A DNA stretch of 64,000 bases from Streptomonospora sp. PA3 (GTDB lineage Bacteria > Actinomycetota > Actinomycetes > Streptosporangiales > Streptosporangiaceae). The stretch is from assembly GCF_009728995.1 (NCBI RefSeq), contig NZ_VTZW01000023.1, positions 186,711 to 250,710 of the forward strand, in the 5' to 3' direction. Both the position numbers and the translations under genes were made by a program. Position 1 is the stretch's first letter, and every line of letters starts with the position of its first letter. Positions 53,958 through 63,477 of this stretch are shown piece after piece. The notes under the pieces are model-generated. The model was given only the letters and a program-made list of their open reading frames with translations, ran no database searches and had not been told where the DNA came from.

Positions 53958-56486
53958 CTAGTCCCGCGGGGTGAGGCGCAGGAACGTGATGGAGTGCGCC
54001 GGGAAGGTGTGGGTGAACGCGGAGTCCACGCCGTCGAGGGTGGCGGTCTCGGGGCGGATCGGCCTCCGGGTGGCGGTGTTCCGCGCGTCCGGATCGCCCT
54101 GCAGGACCGTCAGCTCGGCGGTGGGCGCGACGCGGGCGCCGCCCAGGTCGATCGTGGTGCGGGCGGCCTCGGCCTGGGCGTTGACGACCTTGACGACGAG
54201 CTCGCCGGTGCGCTCGTCGCGCGTGACGACCTGGCGGAACGGCTCGGGCGTGGGCGCGGTGAAGGACCCCCACTGCCGACCGTCGAGGTAGAGGGCGACG
54301 TCGCGCCCGCGGACCTCGATGCGGATGTCGTAGGCGCGCCCGGACTCGACGGTGGTGTCGTCGGCGAGGATCAGGCTCTTGGCGCCGCCGGAGGCGTGCT
54401 CGACGGCGGACTGGGTGTTGTTCCAGCCGCCCAGGTTCCACCAGTAGTAGTCGCCGGTGCCCTGCACGCCGAAGCCGATGAGGAACCCCTCTGCGCCTTC
54501 GCGCTTGGTCGCGGTCACCTCCAGGTCGTAGTCAGTCCAGCCGGGGTCGCCGGCGGTGACCATGGTGTTCTCGCCGGAGGTCTGCGTCTGCACATACGCG
54601 CCGTCCTGGACGCTCCAGTCGCCGGCGTCGGCGATGTGGGTCCACTGGCCGGCGCCGGAGGAGAAGTCGTCGCTCAGCAGCGTCTCGCCGTCGGCGGAGG
54701 TGACCCGGACGTCGTCGAACTCGGCGCTGGTGTTCCAGGTGGACAGCCCCACCGCGCCGGTGATGGGCCCGCCGACCCCGGGTGTGCCGGTGGCGGTGCT
54801 GGGCACCACCCGGTCGCCGGCGTTGGCCGAGAACAGCTTCTGCACCTCGTAGTTGGCCGAGCCCCAGGCGGTGCTGTTGTCGAACCAGATGAGGTCGGGC
54901 GTCCACTGGGTGTCCCACTCGGCCGCCAGCAGGGGCGCGTAGGAGGCCATGCGGACCACGTCGGCGTTGCGCTCCAGGCCGGTCATGTAGGCGGCTTCGG
55001 CCAGGGCGTTGGAGAAGCGGTTGCCCTGCGAGGCGAACTCGCCGACGTAGACGTCGGGGCCCCCGCGGTCGTAGGAGTCGTAGCGGTGGTTGTTGGCCAG
55101 GAACCAGGCGGGCGAGTTGTAGTAGTGCTCGTCGACCAGCTCGACGTCGTGCTCGCGGTTGAGCTCCCAGGCGCGCTCGAAGACGGTGCCGCCGGAGGCG
55201 GGGCCGGAGTTGCCGATCACCGTGATACCGGGGTATTCGGCCTCGATGGCCTCGCGGAACTTCAGGAACCTCGCGAAGAACTCGTCGGGCAGGTTCTCCT
55301 CGTTGCCGACCTGCACGTGGGTCAGCCCGAACGGCTCGGGGTGGCCCATCTCGGCGCGCACGGCGCCCCACTCGGAATCGGCCGGGCCGTTGGCGAACTC
55401 GATCAGGTCGAGGGTGTCCTGGATGTGGCGCTGGAGCAGTTCGGGGTCGTCGGTGGCCCGGTTCTCGCCGCAGCCGGTGACCAGGGCGGGCACGACCGGC
55501 AGCGGCATGGCGCCCAGGTCCTCGGCGAACTGGAAGTACTCGAAGTAGCCCAGGCCGTAGGACTGGTTGTAGCCCCAGAAGTTGTGGTTGGTGGCGCGCT
55601 CCTCGACCGGACCGATCGTGTCCTTCCACTGGTAGGAGCGCTCCCGCGGCCAGTCGGGGGCCTCGTAGGCCTCGTGGCCGCCGGTGTTGACCAGGCAGCC
55701 GCCGGGGAAGCGCACGAAGCCGGGGTCGAGCGCGGCGATCCGCTGCGCGATGTCCTTGCGCAGACCGTTCTCACGGCCCTTGAAGGTCTCCCGGGGAAAC
55801 AGCGAGACCATGTCCAGGCTCAGCGTCCCGCCGCCGCGCGAGGTGACGGCCAGTCGGCCGGTGGTGCTGGAGGCGGTGGCGGTCAGCGTGCCGGTGTACT
55901 CCGCCCAGCCGCGGCGGTCGGCCTCCAGCGCCAGCGGCTCGGCGAGGGCGGCTCCTTCGGCATCGCGCAGCCGGACGGTCAGAGGGGCGGTACCGCTGCC
56001 GGGGGACTTCGCCCACACCGAGAAGTCGTACTTCTGGCCTTCCTCGACCGTGATCCCGGTGGAGTAGCCGGTGTTGACGACGCCGTATTCGCCCCCGTCT
56101 GCGGGCAGGGTCAGCCTGAGGTAGTTGCGGTTGCGCTCGTTCAGCCGGCCGGCGTCGTTCACGACCTTGGCCTGGCCGGCGGCGCGGCCGTCGACGACCT
56201 CCTCCCAGGCGGTCATCGGGGTGTAGTTCTCGTTGTCGGCGGTGCTGTATTCGAAGGAGCGGTTCTGCACCAGTTCGGCATAGAGACCGCCGTCGGCCGC
56301 GTGGTTGATGTCCTCCAGGAAGATTCCATACATCCGGTCGCTGATCTGCGGCCCGTTCGCGGCGGGGTCGATTTCGATGCGGTAGTCGGTCGCGGCCGAT
56401 GCGGGAGCCGCCGCGGGCACGACGCACAGGACTCCGGCCAGCAGTGCGCAGGCGGCGGCCGCCGGCCTCTTTCGATTGGCTCGCAA
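53958..56486 (-). CDS. Secreted GH51 alpha-L-arabinofuranosidase with inserted sugar-binding domain
   Basis: About 842 residues. I choose a TTG start because GGAGGAGAA lies just before it and the product then begins with a clean signal peptide (RANRKRPAAAACALLAG to PASAATDY). A longer ATG form adds 27 residues ahead of it. A carbohydrate-binding sandwich comes first ([18 protein letters not shown]). The GH51 barrel follows, with VRFPGGCLVNT, acid/base Glu in VQVGNEENLPDE and nucleophile Glu in VYVGEFASQG. A laminin-G/DUF1080-like insert (LLSDDFSSGAGQWTHIADAG, YYWWNLGGWNN) interrupts the C-terminal sandwich, which resumes at VTRDERTGELVVKVVN. It removes arabinose side chains outside the cell. 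Confidence 0.86.
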   Translation of the reverse strand: MRANRKRPAAAACALLAGVLCVVPAAAPASAATDYRIEIDPAANGPQISDRMYGIFLEDINHAADGGLYAELVQNRSFEYSTADNENYTPMTAWEEVVDGRAAGQAKVVNDAGRLNERNRNYLRLTLPADGGEYGVVNTGYSTGITVEEGQKYDFSVWAKSPGSGTAPLTVRLRDAEGAALAEPLALEADRRGWAEYTGTLTATASSTTGRLAVTSRGGGTLSLDMVSLFPRETFKGRENGLRKDIAQRIAALDPGFVRFPGGCLVNTGGHEAYEAPDWPRERSYQWKDTIGPVEERATNHNFWGYNQSYGLGYFEYFQFAEDLGAMPLPVVPALVTGCGENRATDDPELLQRHIQDTLDLIEFANGPADSEWGAVRAEMGHPEPFGLTHVQVGNEENLPDEFFARFLKFREAIEAEYPGITVIGNSGPASGGTVFERAWELNREHDVELVDEHYYNSPAWFLANNHRYDSYDRGGPDVYVGEFASQGNRFSNALAEAAYMTGLERNADVVRMASYAPLLAAEWDTQWTPDLIWFDNSTAWGSANYEVQKLFSANAGDRVVPSTATGTPGVGGPITGAVGLSTWNTSAEFDDVRVTSADGETLLSDDFSSGAGQWTHIADAGDWSVQDGAYVQTQTSGENTMVTAGDPGWTDYDLEVTATKREGAEGFLIGFGVQGTGDYYWWNLGGWNNTQSAVEHASGGAKSLILADDTTVESGRAYDIRIEVRGRDVALYLDGRQWGSFTAPTPEPFRQVVTRDERTGELVVKVVNAQAEAARTTIDLGGARVAPTAELTVLQGDPDARNTATRRPIRPETATLDGVDSAFTHTFPAHSITFLRLTPRD

Positions 56487-56731
56487 TTCTCCTCCGATGC
56501 GGGGGATATGCCGCAGGCTCGCCGGGAGCGGGCGGGCGCGCGGCGTCGGGGCGTACCGCGCTTTCACGCGGCGTATTCGTCGCTGCGCAGCACGGCGAAT
56601 CGGAAATGGGCGGGAAAGCGGCGGGACACCTGAACGGGCTAGGGATACGGGTTGCAGGGAAGAACGGAAAGGAATCGCACCGGAACGGGGCGGCCTTGTC
56701 AGTCATCCCTCCCCGAGCGGCACTCTGCGAT

Positions 56732-56745
56732 TGTTAGCGCTAACA
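56732..56745. promoter_or_regulatory. LacI-family operator upstream of GH51
   Basis: TGTTAGCGCTAACA is a perfect 14-base palindrome with the central GCGC of LacI/CebR sites, 246 bases before the GH51 start. It differs from the candidate sites of the LacI gene at 20,795. Confidence 0.75.
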
Positions 56746-56842
56746 TTCGGATATGCGGTGAAGCGGCCCCTTCGATCGGAATTGTTCTCGATATTGCCCC
56801 GCGGCCCCGGGGGTGTCAAGGGGTGTTGTGCCGGTGACAGAA

Positions 56843-56880
56843 CGGCGCCGGTCCGCCCGCACGCGGGTGAACCGGCGCCG
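56843..56880 (-). terminator. Hairpin after the sugar dehydrogenase
   Basis: CGGCGCCGGT and ACCGGCGCCG pair at the base of a longer GC-rich stem, 17 bases beyond the dehydrogenase stop. Confidence 0.6.
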
Positions 56881-56897
56881 CCCCTGACGGGAGCGTG

Positions 56898-58025
56898 TCA
56901 GCGCCGGACGAGTTCGACGCGGAGGATCCGGTCGTCCCCCGGGCGGGGCTCGGTGCCGCCCCAGGTGGCGCCGTCGGTGTTGGACGTGGTGATCCACAGC
57001 GAGCCGTCCGGGGCGCGCTCGACGGTGCGGATGCGGCCGTACTCGCCGACGAAGTGCTCGATCGGCTCGCCGGCGGCCGCGGGGCCGTCCACGGGAAGCT
57101 GCCAGAGCCGCTGCCCGCCCAGCGCCCCCATCCAGACCGACCCCTCGGCGAAGGCGATGCCCGAAGGCGACGCGTCGTCGGGGTGGACGGTGAAGATCGG
57201 GGGCTCGCCGGTGGAGCCCTCCGTACCCTCGCTCTCGGGCCAGCCGTAGTCGCGCCCGGGGCGCAGCACGTTCAGCTCGTCCCAGGTGCGGTGCCCCAGT
57301 TCGGAGGCGTAGGCGGTGCCGTCGGGCCCGAAGGCGATCCCCTGCACGTTGCGGTGGCCCGAGGAGTAGACGGGCGAGTCGCCGGGGTTGTCCTGCGGAA
57401 TCGAGCCGTCGGGCCGCACCCGCAGGATCTTGCCGTTGAGGGACTCGTCGTCGGCGGCGTTCTCGGGCAGGAACGCGTCGCCGGTGCCGATCCACAGGTT
57501 GCCGTCGGGACCGAAGCGCAGCCGGCCGCCGTGGTGCCGGTCGGCGGTCTCGATCCCCTCCAGCACGACGCGCTCCTGCCGGAGCGAGCGCAGGTCCTCG
57601 GCGATGCGCAGTGCGACGACGCGGTTGGTCGGCGCGGAGGAGACGTAGGCGTAGACGGTGCGGTCGTCGGCGAAGTCGGGCGATGCGGCCAGGCCGAGCA
57701 GTCCGCCCTCGGAGCTGGTCACCGCACCGGGCACTTCGCCGACCGGCGAGGCCGCGCCGCCGTCGGCCGGGACGTGGCGGATCCGCCCGTCGGCGCGGCC
57801 GGAGACCAGGGCCGAGCCGTCGGGCAGGAAGGTCAGCCCCCAGGGCATGTCCAGGCCGGTGACGAGTTCGGTCACCTCGCCGGGGGCCACGGAGGCCGCG
57901 GCCCCGCCGGGGGCCTGGGATCCGGTCACACCGAGCGGCTGCGGGGGCGAGGGGTTCGCGGTGCACGCGGTCAGTGCCGCGGCCGCAATGGCGGCGGCGA
58001 GTGCCGGGACGGTAGTGCGGCGCAT
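56898..58025 (-). CDS. PQQ-dependent sugar dehydrogenase-like lipoprotein
   Basis: Protein of 375 residues. Signal peptide with lipobox ALTAC. Six-bladed propeller of the glucose/sorbosone dehydrogenase (GSDH) family: [42 protein letters not shown] with the active-site His, and [16 protein letters not shown]. It should oxidise sugars outside the membrane using PQQ. It lies between two polysaccharide hydrolases and may oxidise sugars they release; no PQQ synthesis genes are in the window. ATG with GAGG chosen over a long Pro/Arg-rich upstream extension. Confidence 0.85.
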   Translation of the reverse strand: MRRTTVPALAAAIAAAALTACTANPSPPQPLGVTGSQAPGGAAASVAPGEVTELVTGLDMPWGLTFLPDGSALVSGRADGRIRHVPADGGAASPVGEVPGAVTSSEGGLLGLAASPDFADDRTVYAYVSSAPTNRVVALRIAEDLRSLRQERVVLEGIETADRHHGGRLRFGPDGNLWIGTGDAFLPENAADDESLNGKILRVRPDGSIPQDNPGDSPVYSSGHRNVQGIAFGPDGTAYASELGHRTWDELNVLRPGRDYGWPESEGTEGSTGEPPIFTVHPDDASPSGIAFAEGSVWMGALGGQRLWQLPVDGPAAAGEPIEHFVGEYGRIRTVERAPDGSLWITTSNTDGATWGGTEPRPGDDRILRVELVRR

Positions 58026-58154
58026 GGTGGACCTCGATCCGGTCGGTTGCGGCAGCGAGTCGTGCGCAGCGGCCCTCGCCCCGACCGCGGGCGCAGGACC
58101 GGCGGCGGGACGGGCAGGCCGGCCGCGAAGCCCGCCGGGAGTGGTGTTCACATC

Positions 58155-58211
58155 GATAACAGAACCACGTTTTCAACGATGCCGCAAGACTGAGAACGGG
58201 ATTTTGTTATC
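58155..58211. repeat. Spaced inverted repeat upstream of the sugar dehydrogenase
   Basis: GATAACA (58155-58161) and TGTTATC (58205-58211) are exact reverse complements 43 bases apart in an AT-rich patch. They may be two half-sites or two copies of an operator in the dehydrogenase promoter. Confidence 0.4.
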
Positions 58212-58299
58212 ACTGATATGACCCGCGCGCCGAGCCGCCACCCGCCCGCCGGGGCCGCCGCAGGCGGCGGCCCCGGCCGCAGGCACGTCGGCCGAGTGG

Positions 58300-59085
58300 T
58301 CAGCCGACCGTGGTGGAGAAGGAGTGGGTCGCCAGCCCGGCGCCGCCCTGCCAGGGTTCGAATCCGGCCTGGATGCTGGTCAGGTACCACTGGGGCTCGA
58401 CCGCGCCGCGGGCGACGGCCTCGTCGGTGAAGGCGGTGAGGTCCAGGCCGCTGACCGAGTCGGTGGGGCTGGTGCGGATGAAGCTGATGACGTTCCAGCC
58501 GACGTCGCCCTGCCAGATGTCCCAGGTGGCGCCGGCGATCGGCACGCCGCTCGCCACGCGCTGCCCGATGGGCTGGACGTCGCCGCGGTACTTCAACCAG
58601 ATCATCAGCTCCGCGGCGTTCTGCGCGGGCTGGTTGGGATCGGGGTCGTACCAGAGGTCGTAGGCGACGTTGTAGACGCCGCTGTCCGGGGAGCTGGTGC
58701 TCCAGCTGGTGCGGACCCGGTTCATGTCGCTGACCCGCAGCGGCAGGCCGCTGCCGGAGGTGCAGTTCCGGTAGTGGCAGCCGGCGTAGATCGAGGGGTA
58801 GCCGGCCGGCGCGCCGTCGGTGGCCTTGGCGTGCTCGGCGGTGGTCACCCGGAAGGAGGTGCCCTCCACCTCGATGCACTGGCGGGTGTCGGCACCCCAC
58901 ACGTTGTTCTGCACGATGTAGCGCCCGCCCTGGACGCGGGCGGAGTCGTACTTGCCGCAGAGGGTCTGCTGCGCGGCGGCCGGCTGGGCGCCGCCCGCCA
59001 GCAGGGCCGCGGCCGAGACCGCCGCCAGTGCCGCGGAGCCGAGCCGCCGCGCCGTGGTGCTTCGCGTGTGCTTCGGATCCTTCAT
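58300..59085 (-). CDS. Secreted GH12 endo-beta-glucanase
   Basis: Protein of 261 residues. The signal peptide ends AQPAAAQQT. The GH12 jelly-roll follows: QNNVWGADTRQCIEV, YPSIYAGCHYRNC, nucleophile Glu in ELMIWLKYRG and acid/base Glu in IQAGFEPWQGG. It cuts cellulose or xyloglucan internally outside the cell and has no binding domain. AAGGAA precedes the ATG. A CebR-like box sits 42 bases upstream, so cellobiose probably induces it. Confidence 0.9.
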   Translation of the reverse strand: MKDPKHTRSTTARRLGSAALAAVSAAALLAGGAQPAAAQQTLCGKYDSARVQGGRYIVQNNVWGADTRQCIEVEGTSFRVTTAEHAKATDGAPAGYPSIYAGCHYRNCTSGSGLPLRVSDMNRVRTSWSTSSPDSGVYNVAYDLWYDPDPNQPAQNAAELMIWLKYRGDVQPIGQRVASGVPIAGATWDIWQGDVGWNVISFIRTSPTDSVSGLDLTAFTDEAVARGAVEPQWYLTSIQAGFEPWQGGAGLATHSFSTTVG

Positions 59086-59126
59086 GGGGCCGGGTTCCTT
59101 CCTGGAGTCGGCGGAGCAACCAGGCA

Positions 59127-59140
59127 TGGAAGCGCTCCCA
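59127..59140. promoter_or_regulatory. CebR-type operator
   Basis: TGGAAGCGCTCCCA differs by one base from the CebR consensus TGGGAGCGCTCCCA, which controls cellulose genes in streptomycetes and relatives. It lies just before the GH12 gene. Confidence 0.8.
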
Positions 59141-59360
59141 TACACCAGGCGCCGCCACCGCCTCCGATCGCGTTGCCGTGTGAGCGGCCTCCGGCTGCGG
59201 GCGCATCCCGCCGACTCGACCGCGCGCCGCGCAGCGGCGGGTCGCTCCGGCGGCGGGCACCCTGCCGGCCGCCCGCCGCCAGCGTGGCCCGGCATGTACG
59301 CCGCGTCAATACCCGTTCACGAAAAGCCATGCCACGGGCCGTGCCGACCCGCCGGTGGGC

Positions 59361-61808
59361 TCACTCCTCCGGCTCGATGACCACCGTTCCGGCTCCGCCG
59401 TCGATCGTGATCAGGTCTCCGGTGGAGATCTTCTCGGTGGCGCCGGGCAGGGCGATGACCGCGGGGATGCCGTACTCGCGGGCCACCGTGGGGCCGTGGG
59501 CCACCACCGACCCGGTCTCGGTGACCAGTCCGCCGGCCGTCATGAACAGCGGGGTCCAGCCCGGATCGGTGGTCGGGGCCACCAGGATCTCGCCGGGTTC
59601 GACCCGTGCGCCGGCGGGGTCGCGGACGACGCGCGCACGGCCGGTGGCCCGGCCCGCCGCCGCGGGGGCGCCGGTGAGCGTCCCCGCCGACGCCGGAAGC
59701 GGCGGGGCCAGCGCCTCGACGTCGGTGCCGTCCGACAGCAGCGCGGCCGGTACGTGGCGGCGGCGCAGCTCCCGGACGTGGACGGCTTTGCGCTCGGCGA
59801 CGAGGGCGCGCTGGTCGACGCCGCGGTCGGCGGCGGCGCGAGCCTCGTCGAGGTCCAGGAACACGATGTCCGCGGCCTCCTCCAGCCGCCCGCGGTCGGC
59901 GAGCTGCGCACCGGCCAGCAGCAGCTGCCTGCGCATCTCGGCATAGGGGATCAGCCAGGCGAACTTCGTCAGCTCCCGCATGCCGACCAGCTCCCGCGTG
60001 CGGCGCATCAGGAACGCGGCCGCGCGCCCGCGCAGGGGCCGGGCGCGGACGGCGCGCCGCGACAGGTCGGCGACGGCGGCCTCGGCCCTGGCCGCGGCCC
60101 GCGCGAAGCGCCGCGGCGGGGCCTGGCCGGGGTCGTCCAGGCGCAGGTAGTTGGCGATCGTCGCGAACAGGGGCGCGGGGTCCTCCGCCCAGCGCGGCAC
60201 GCCGATGTCGACCTCCCCGCCGGCGCGGTGGCCGTAGCGGCGCAGGAAGCCGTCCAGGCCGATGTCGGGCAGCGTCCCCGCGTGGTAGCGCGCCGCCAGC
60301 TCCTGCGGATCGGTTCCGGTCAGCAGGTCGCGGTGCTCGGCGGCGCCCTCGGCCAGCCGCCACAGCTCCAGGTCCATCTCGGTGGTGACGTTGTGCGGCG
60401 CACCGGCCGCCACGGCGGCCGCCTCCTCGTCGGTGGCGATGCCCCGCAGCAGTGCGGGGAGCACCTGGGGCAGGATCACGCCGGCCATCGTGGGCATGGC
60501 CACCCGGAAGATCGCGGTCCCGTAGATCTGCGAGAACGCGTCCTCGGCGACGTAGCGCAGCCGTTCGGAGGCGTCGGCCGAGGCGCCGGGGCCCCGGTGC
60601 CGGCGGAGCTCGGCGATGGCGACCCGCGCCCGGATACGCGCGGCTTCGGGCCGGGCGAGGACGTCGGCGAAGGCGAGCACGGTCGGCGGCCCGTACCGCA
60701 GTGCCAGCCGCAGCAGCGGCGTCAGCGGGAACGGGGCCGCGGCGTTGTCGGCGCGGAAGCGGGGGTCCTGCTGCACGCGCCGCACGGCGGCCTGCACGCG
60801 CGGGCCGTAGACCTCCATGCTGTCGGCCAGGCCGGGGCCGATCCGCCGGTTGCACACCAGGCCGGTGACGTCCACGAAGAGCCGGCCGCCGATGGCGGCC
60901 ATGTCGAAGAGGTCGCGGACGCCGCCGTCCAGGCGCGCGACGGCGAACATCCGGTCGGCGGCCCGCTGGAGGAGGGACATGCCGATGGGGGTGAAGGGCC
61001 GGACCATGCCCTGGATGTTGCCGATCTCCAGGTAGAGGCGAGGGTGGGGGCGCCCGGTGTCGGGCGGGAGCGGGAAGAGCGCGGTGATGGGGCGCGACTG
61101 CAGCAGCCAGAGCACGCCGTCGCGGTCGTAGGCCCATTCGACGTCCTGGGGTGCGCCGAAGCCGTTCTGCAGCCGCTCGCCCGCCGCGTGCAGCTCCGCC
61201 AGTTGCGCCCGGGACAGGCAGCCGCCGTCGGGGCCTTCGGGGGTGCGGTCGTCGGCGATGACGTAGTGGTCGGGCGTGATGCTGCCGTCCACGACGGCGG
61301 TGCCCAGGCCGGGCGCGGCGTCGACGACCGTGCGGGAGCGGCTGCCGGTGGCCGGGTCGGCGGTGAAGAGCACGCCGGCCGTCTCGGCGTCGACCATGCG
61401 CTGCACGACCACGGCCATGCGCGCCTCGGCGCCGGCCGGCAGGTTGGTCTCGCGGTAGGCGCGGGCGCGGTCGGTGTCCAGCGACTCCCAGCAGCGGCGG
61501 ACCGCGTCGAGCAGGTCGCGTTCGCCCTCGACCCCGAGGTAGGTCTCCTGCTGCCCGGCGAAGCTCGCCTCGGGCAGGTCTTCGGCGGTGGCGCTGGAGC
61601 GCACGGCGACCGGTCCGCCGCCGAGGTCGCGGTAGGCCGCCAGCAGGGCGTCCTCGGGGATCTCGCCGGCCGCGTGGGCGTCGGTGGTCAGGCAAAACCC
61701 CGGGGGCACGCGCTCGCCGAGGGCGATCATGGCGGCGAGCCCGGCGGCCTTTCCGCCGACGGCGCCGTGCATGCCCTCCGCGATCCCGTCCAGCGCGACC
61801 ACGTCCAT
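59361..61808 (-). CDS. rph: Rifampicin phosphotransferase-like PEP-synthase family enzyme
   Basis: Protein of 815 residues. The ATP-grasp part is VGGKAAGLAAMI, VAVRSSATAEDLPEASFAGQQ, then AGVLFTADPATG. A long central domain follows, where RPH enzymes bind rifampicin. The C-terminal swivelling domain has the phospho-His in VAHGPTVAREYGIP (about 771). This order (ATP, drug, His) fits rifampicin phosphotransferase, which moves the beta phosphate of ATP to the drug; a true PEP synthase would have a C-terminal PEP barrel, absent here. GGGAG precedes the ATG. I did not find a rifamycin-associated element upstream, so use other than resistance is possible. Confidence 0.82.
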   Translation of the reverse strand: MDVVALDGIAEGMHGAVGGKAAGLAAMIALGERVPPGFCLTTDAHAAGEIPEDALLAAYRDLGGGPVAVRSSATAEDLPEASFAGQQETYLGVEGERDLLDAVRRCWESLDTDRARAYRETNLPAGAEARMAVVVQRMVDAETAGVLFTADPATGSRSRTVVDAAPGLGTAVVDGSITPDHYVIADDRTPEGPDGGCLSRAQLAELHAAGERLQNGFGAPQDVEWAYDRDGVLWLLQSRPITALFPLPPDTGRPHPRLYLEIGNIQGMVRPFTPIGMSLLQRAADRMFAVARLDGGVRDLFDMAAIGGRLFVDVTGLVCNRRIGPGLADSMEVYGPRVQAAVRRVQQDPRFRADNAAAPFPLTPLLRLALRYGPPTVLAFADVLARPEAARIRARVAIAELRRHRGPGASADASERLRYVAEDAFSQIYGTAIFRVAMPTMAGVILPQVLPALLRGIATDEEAAAVAAGAPHNVTTEMDLELWRLAEGAAEHRDLLTGTDPQELAARYHAGTLPDIGLDGFLRRYGHRAGGEVDIGVPRWAEDPAPLFATIANYLRLDDPGQAPPRRFARAAARAEAAVADLSRRAVRARPLRGRAAAFLMRRTRELVGMRELTKFAWLIPYAEMRRQLLLAGAQLADRGRLEEAADIVFLDLDEARAAADRGVDQRALVAERKAVHVRELRRRHVPAALLSDGTDVEALAPPLPASAGTLTGAPAAAGRATGRARVVRDPAGARVEPGEILVAPTTDPGWTPLFMTAGGLVTETGSVVAHGPTVAREYGIPAVIALPGATEKISTGDLITIDGGAGTVVIEPEE

Positions 61809-61972
61809 TGCGCACTCCCTTCCACAGCGTCGCGGGCCCGCTTCGACCGCCGGGACTCCGAGGACTCCGACCGCCGGCGCCCCTGGGGCCATGCTCCCGC
61901 CGCGGGGCGCGGCGGACCAGGGCCGTACGGGCTCCGGCGCGTCAGAGGTGCGTTAAGGGGGCGCTGTAGCGG

Positions 61973-62470
61973 TCAGGCCGCCTTCACGCGGCCGCTCTTG
62001 CGCAGCCGCAGGACGACGCCGAGCGCGGTGACGCCGAGCCCGGCGGCCACGATCGGCAGGCCCAGGTAGAAGGCGAAGGCGTAGGCGTCCTCGTCGGTGC
62101 TCTGCGTGGTGACCACGTGGCCGGGCTCCCCGGGTGCGTAGGCCACGGTGAGGGTGTCGCCTTCGTGGAAGGAGTCCGAGCCGAGTCCTTCGAGGTCGAC
62201 GCGGCGGTGGTCGGCGCCCTCGGCGCGGTAGTCGACGTAGACGGTCACGTCCTCGCCGGTGCGGTCCCCGTCGTCGTCGTAGGTGATGTCGACGTCGCGC
62301 TCGACGACCGTGGCCTCGGCGCGCTCGGTGTGGTCGGTGTAGTCGGTGGTGCCCTGGACGAGCAGCATCACTCCGGCGACCGCCAGAAGGATCCCGGTCC
62401 CGAGCACCGACCGGCGCCCCTTCCCGCCCTTGCCCTTGCCTTTGCCGCCGAACCGCACCTTGCCGCTCAC
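61973..62470 (-). CDS. DUF3592 membrane protein
   Basis: Protein of 165 residues. Gly/Lys-rich basic head (GGKGKGKGGKGRR), a first helix (VLGTGILLAVAGVMLLVQG), an acidic outer domain (DITYDDDGDRTGEDVTVYVDY, and GDTLTVAYAPGEPGHV) and a second helix near the end. This is the DUF3592 plan; role unknown. GTG start with AAGGG. Confidence 0.8.
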   Translation of the reverse strand: MSGKVRFGGKGKGKGGKGRRSVLGTGILLAVAGVMLLVQGTTDYTDHTERAEATVVERDVDITYDDDGDRTGEDVTVYVDYRAEGADHRRVDLEGLGSDSFHEGDTLTVAYAPGEPGHVVTTQSTDEDAYAFAFYLGLPIVAAGLGVTALGVVLRLRKSGRVKAA

Positions 62471-62607
62471 GCGAATCCCTTCGCCTTCCGTCGCCTCAGC
62501 AGTACCGCGCGATCGGACGCACCGCCTCAGGCACGGGTTCCGCCTGCGGCCGGTTCCGGGCACGGGATGCGGGGGGAGGGCGAAGACGCGGACGGCGGCG
62601 GCGCCGA

Positions 62608-63093
62608 TCACCTTGTGCAGACCATCGGCGTGCGGCCCGGATCGGGCGAGGGAACCGCTTGGAAGCCGAACCTCTCGTAGAACGCACGCGGGAGGAACCC
62701 GTCGGCGGGCAGCTCCAGGACCGGAGTCCGCCCCCGGCGCCGGATGTAGGCCACCGACTCCCTGAGCAGGAACCTGCCGATGTTCTGCGCATAGGGGCCG
62801 GGTTTGACGAAGTGCCTCCCGATGGCCAGCAGCTCGCCCGCGGATTTGCCGGTGTGTTCCAGGTAGGGCGCCGAAGAGTCCGCATCGGGGCTGTAGACCT
62901 GCAGGTGCCCGACCACGTTCTTCGTCGGTGCCGCGCTGACCGGCGCCATGTCGAAGACCCAGGACAGCTCCGCGTCGTAGGCGTCGAGCCAGCCCCTGAG
63001 GTCTTCCTCCGGCAGGGCTCCGGAGGGGTTCTCCAGGGCCTCCAGAACGGCGCACAGCCGGTCGATGTCCTGTTCCAGCCGCTCCCGGATCAT
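62608..63093 (-). CDS. GNAT-family acetyltransferase-like protein
   Basis: Protein of 161 residues. The second half carries the acetyl-CoA loop region (KPGPYAQNIGRFLLRESVAYI) and the closing strand-helix PRAFYERFGFQAV typical of GNAT enzymes. The first half is less conserved. Substrate unknown. AAGGG lies eight bases before the ATG; the longer form upstream is Arg/Gly-rich and unlikely. Confidence 0.72.
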   Translation of the reverse strand: MIRERLEQDIDRLCAVLEALENPSGALPEEDLRGWLDAYDAELSWVFDMAPVSAAPTKNVVGHLQVYSPDADSSAPYLEHTGKSAGELLAIGRHFVKPGPYAQNIGRFLLRESVAYIRRRGRTPVLELPADGFLPRAFYERFGFQAVPSPDPGRTPMVCTR

Positions 63094-63270
63094 CCTGCGA
63101 ACCCTTCGACGAAACCCGCCGGCCTCGAAATCGCCCTCGCCCTCCGCGGCGCGCTTGGAGACGCTGAGCGCGGCCGGTCCGGTCGAGCTGGTCCCGCGGT
63201 GGCCGTCGCCAGGCAGCGCAGCGGGCCGCAATCGCATGGGCGCCGCCGCGTCAGCAGGGCGCGTCGGCGA

Positions 63271-63438
63271 TCATGCGTCGGCGAGGTGCGTGACCGTGCC
63301 GGTGTGATGGGTCATGTGCGCGATCGGCCACTCGGGCGTCTGGGCGCCCGTGGCGTGCAGCGCGGTCCGCAGAATAGCGGACGCCTTCTCCAGCGCCCCG
63401 ATCGGGTCGTCGGTGAAGACGATGATCTCCACATTCAT
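63271..63438 (-). CDS. Small ORF beside the IscB element
   Basis: Fifty-five codons starting MNVEIIVFTDDPIGALEKA and ending THLADA. The start follows the IscB end hairpin by 19 bases and has no ribosome site. The mix of residues looks protein-like, not shadow-like. It may be the tail of a gene cut by the IscB element. I do not recognise a family. Confidence 0.4.
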   Translation of the reverse strand: MNVEIIVFTDDPIGALEKASAILRTALHATGAQTPEWPIAHMTHHTGTVTHLADA

Positions 63439-63457
63439 CGGGGTTCTGCGGCGGATA

Positions 63458-63477
63458 CCCCGGCCTTCAGGCCGGGG
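63458..63477 (-). repeat. End hairpin of the IscB element
   Basis: CCCCGGCC-TTCA-GGCCGGGG, an eight-pair stem with a four-base loop, contains the stop codon of the IscB gene. Hairpins of this kind mark the right end of IS200/IS605-type elements and are typical next to IscB or TnpB genes. Confidence 0.6.

Noticed and set aside
56732-56745. Assigning this box to the LacI gene at 20,795
   Set aside because: Its sequence differs from the paired sites beside that gene; another LacI-type regulator is more likely.
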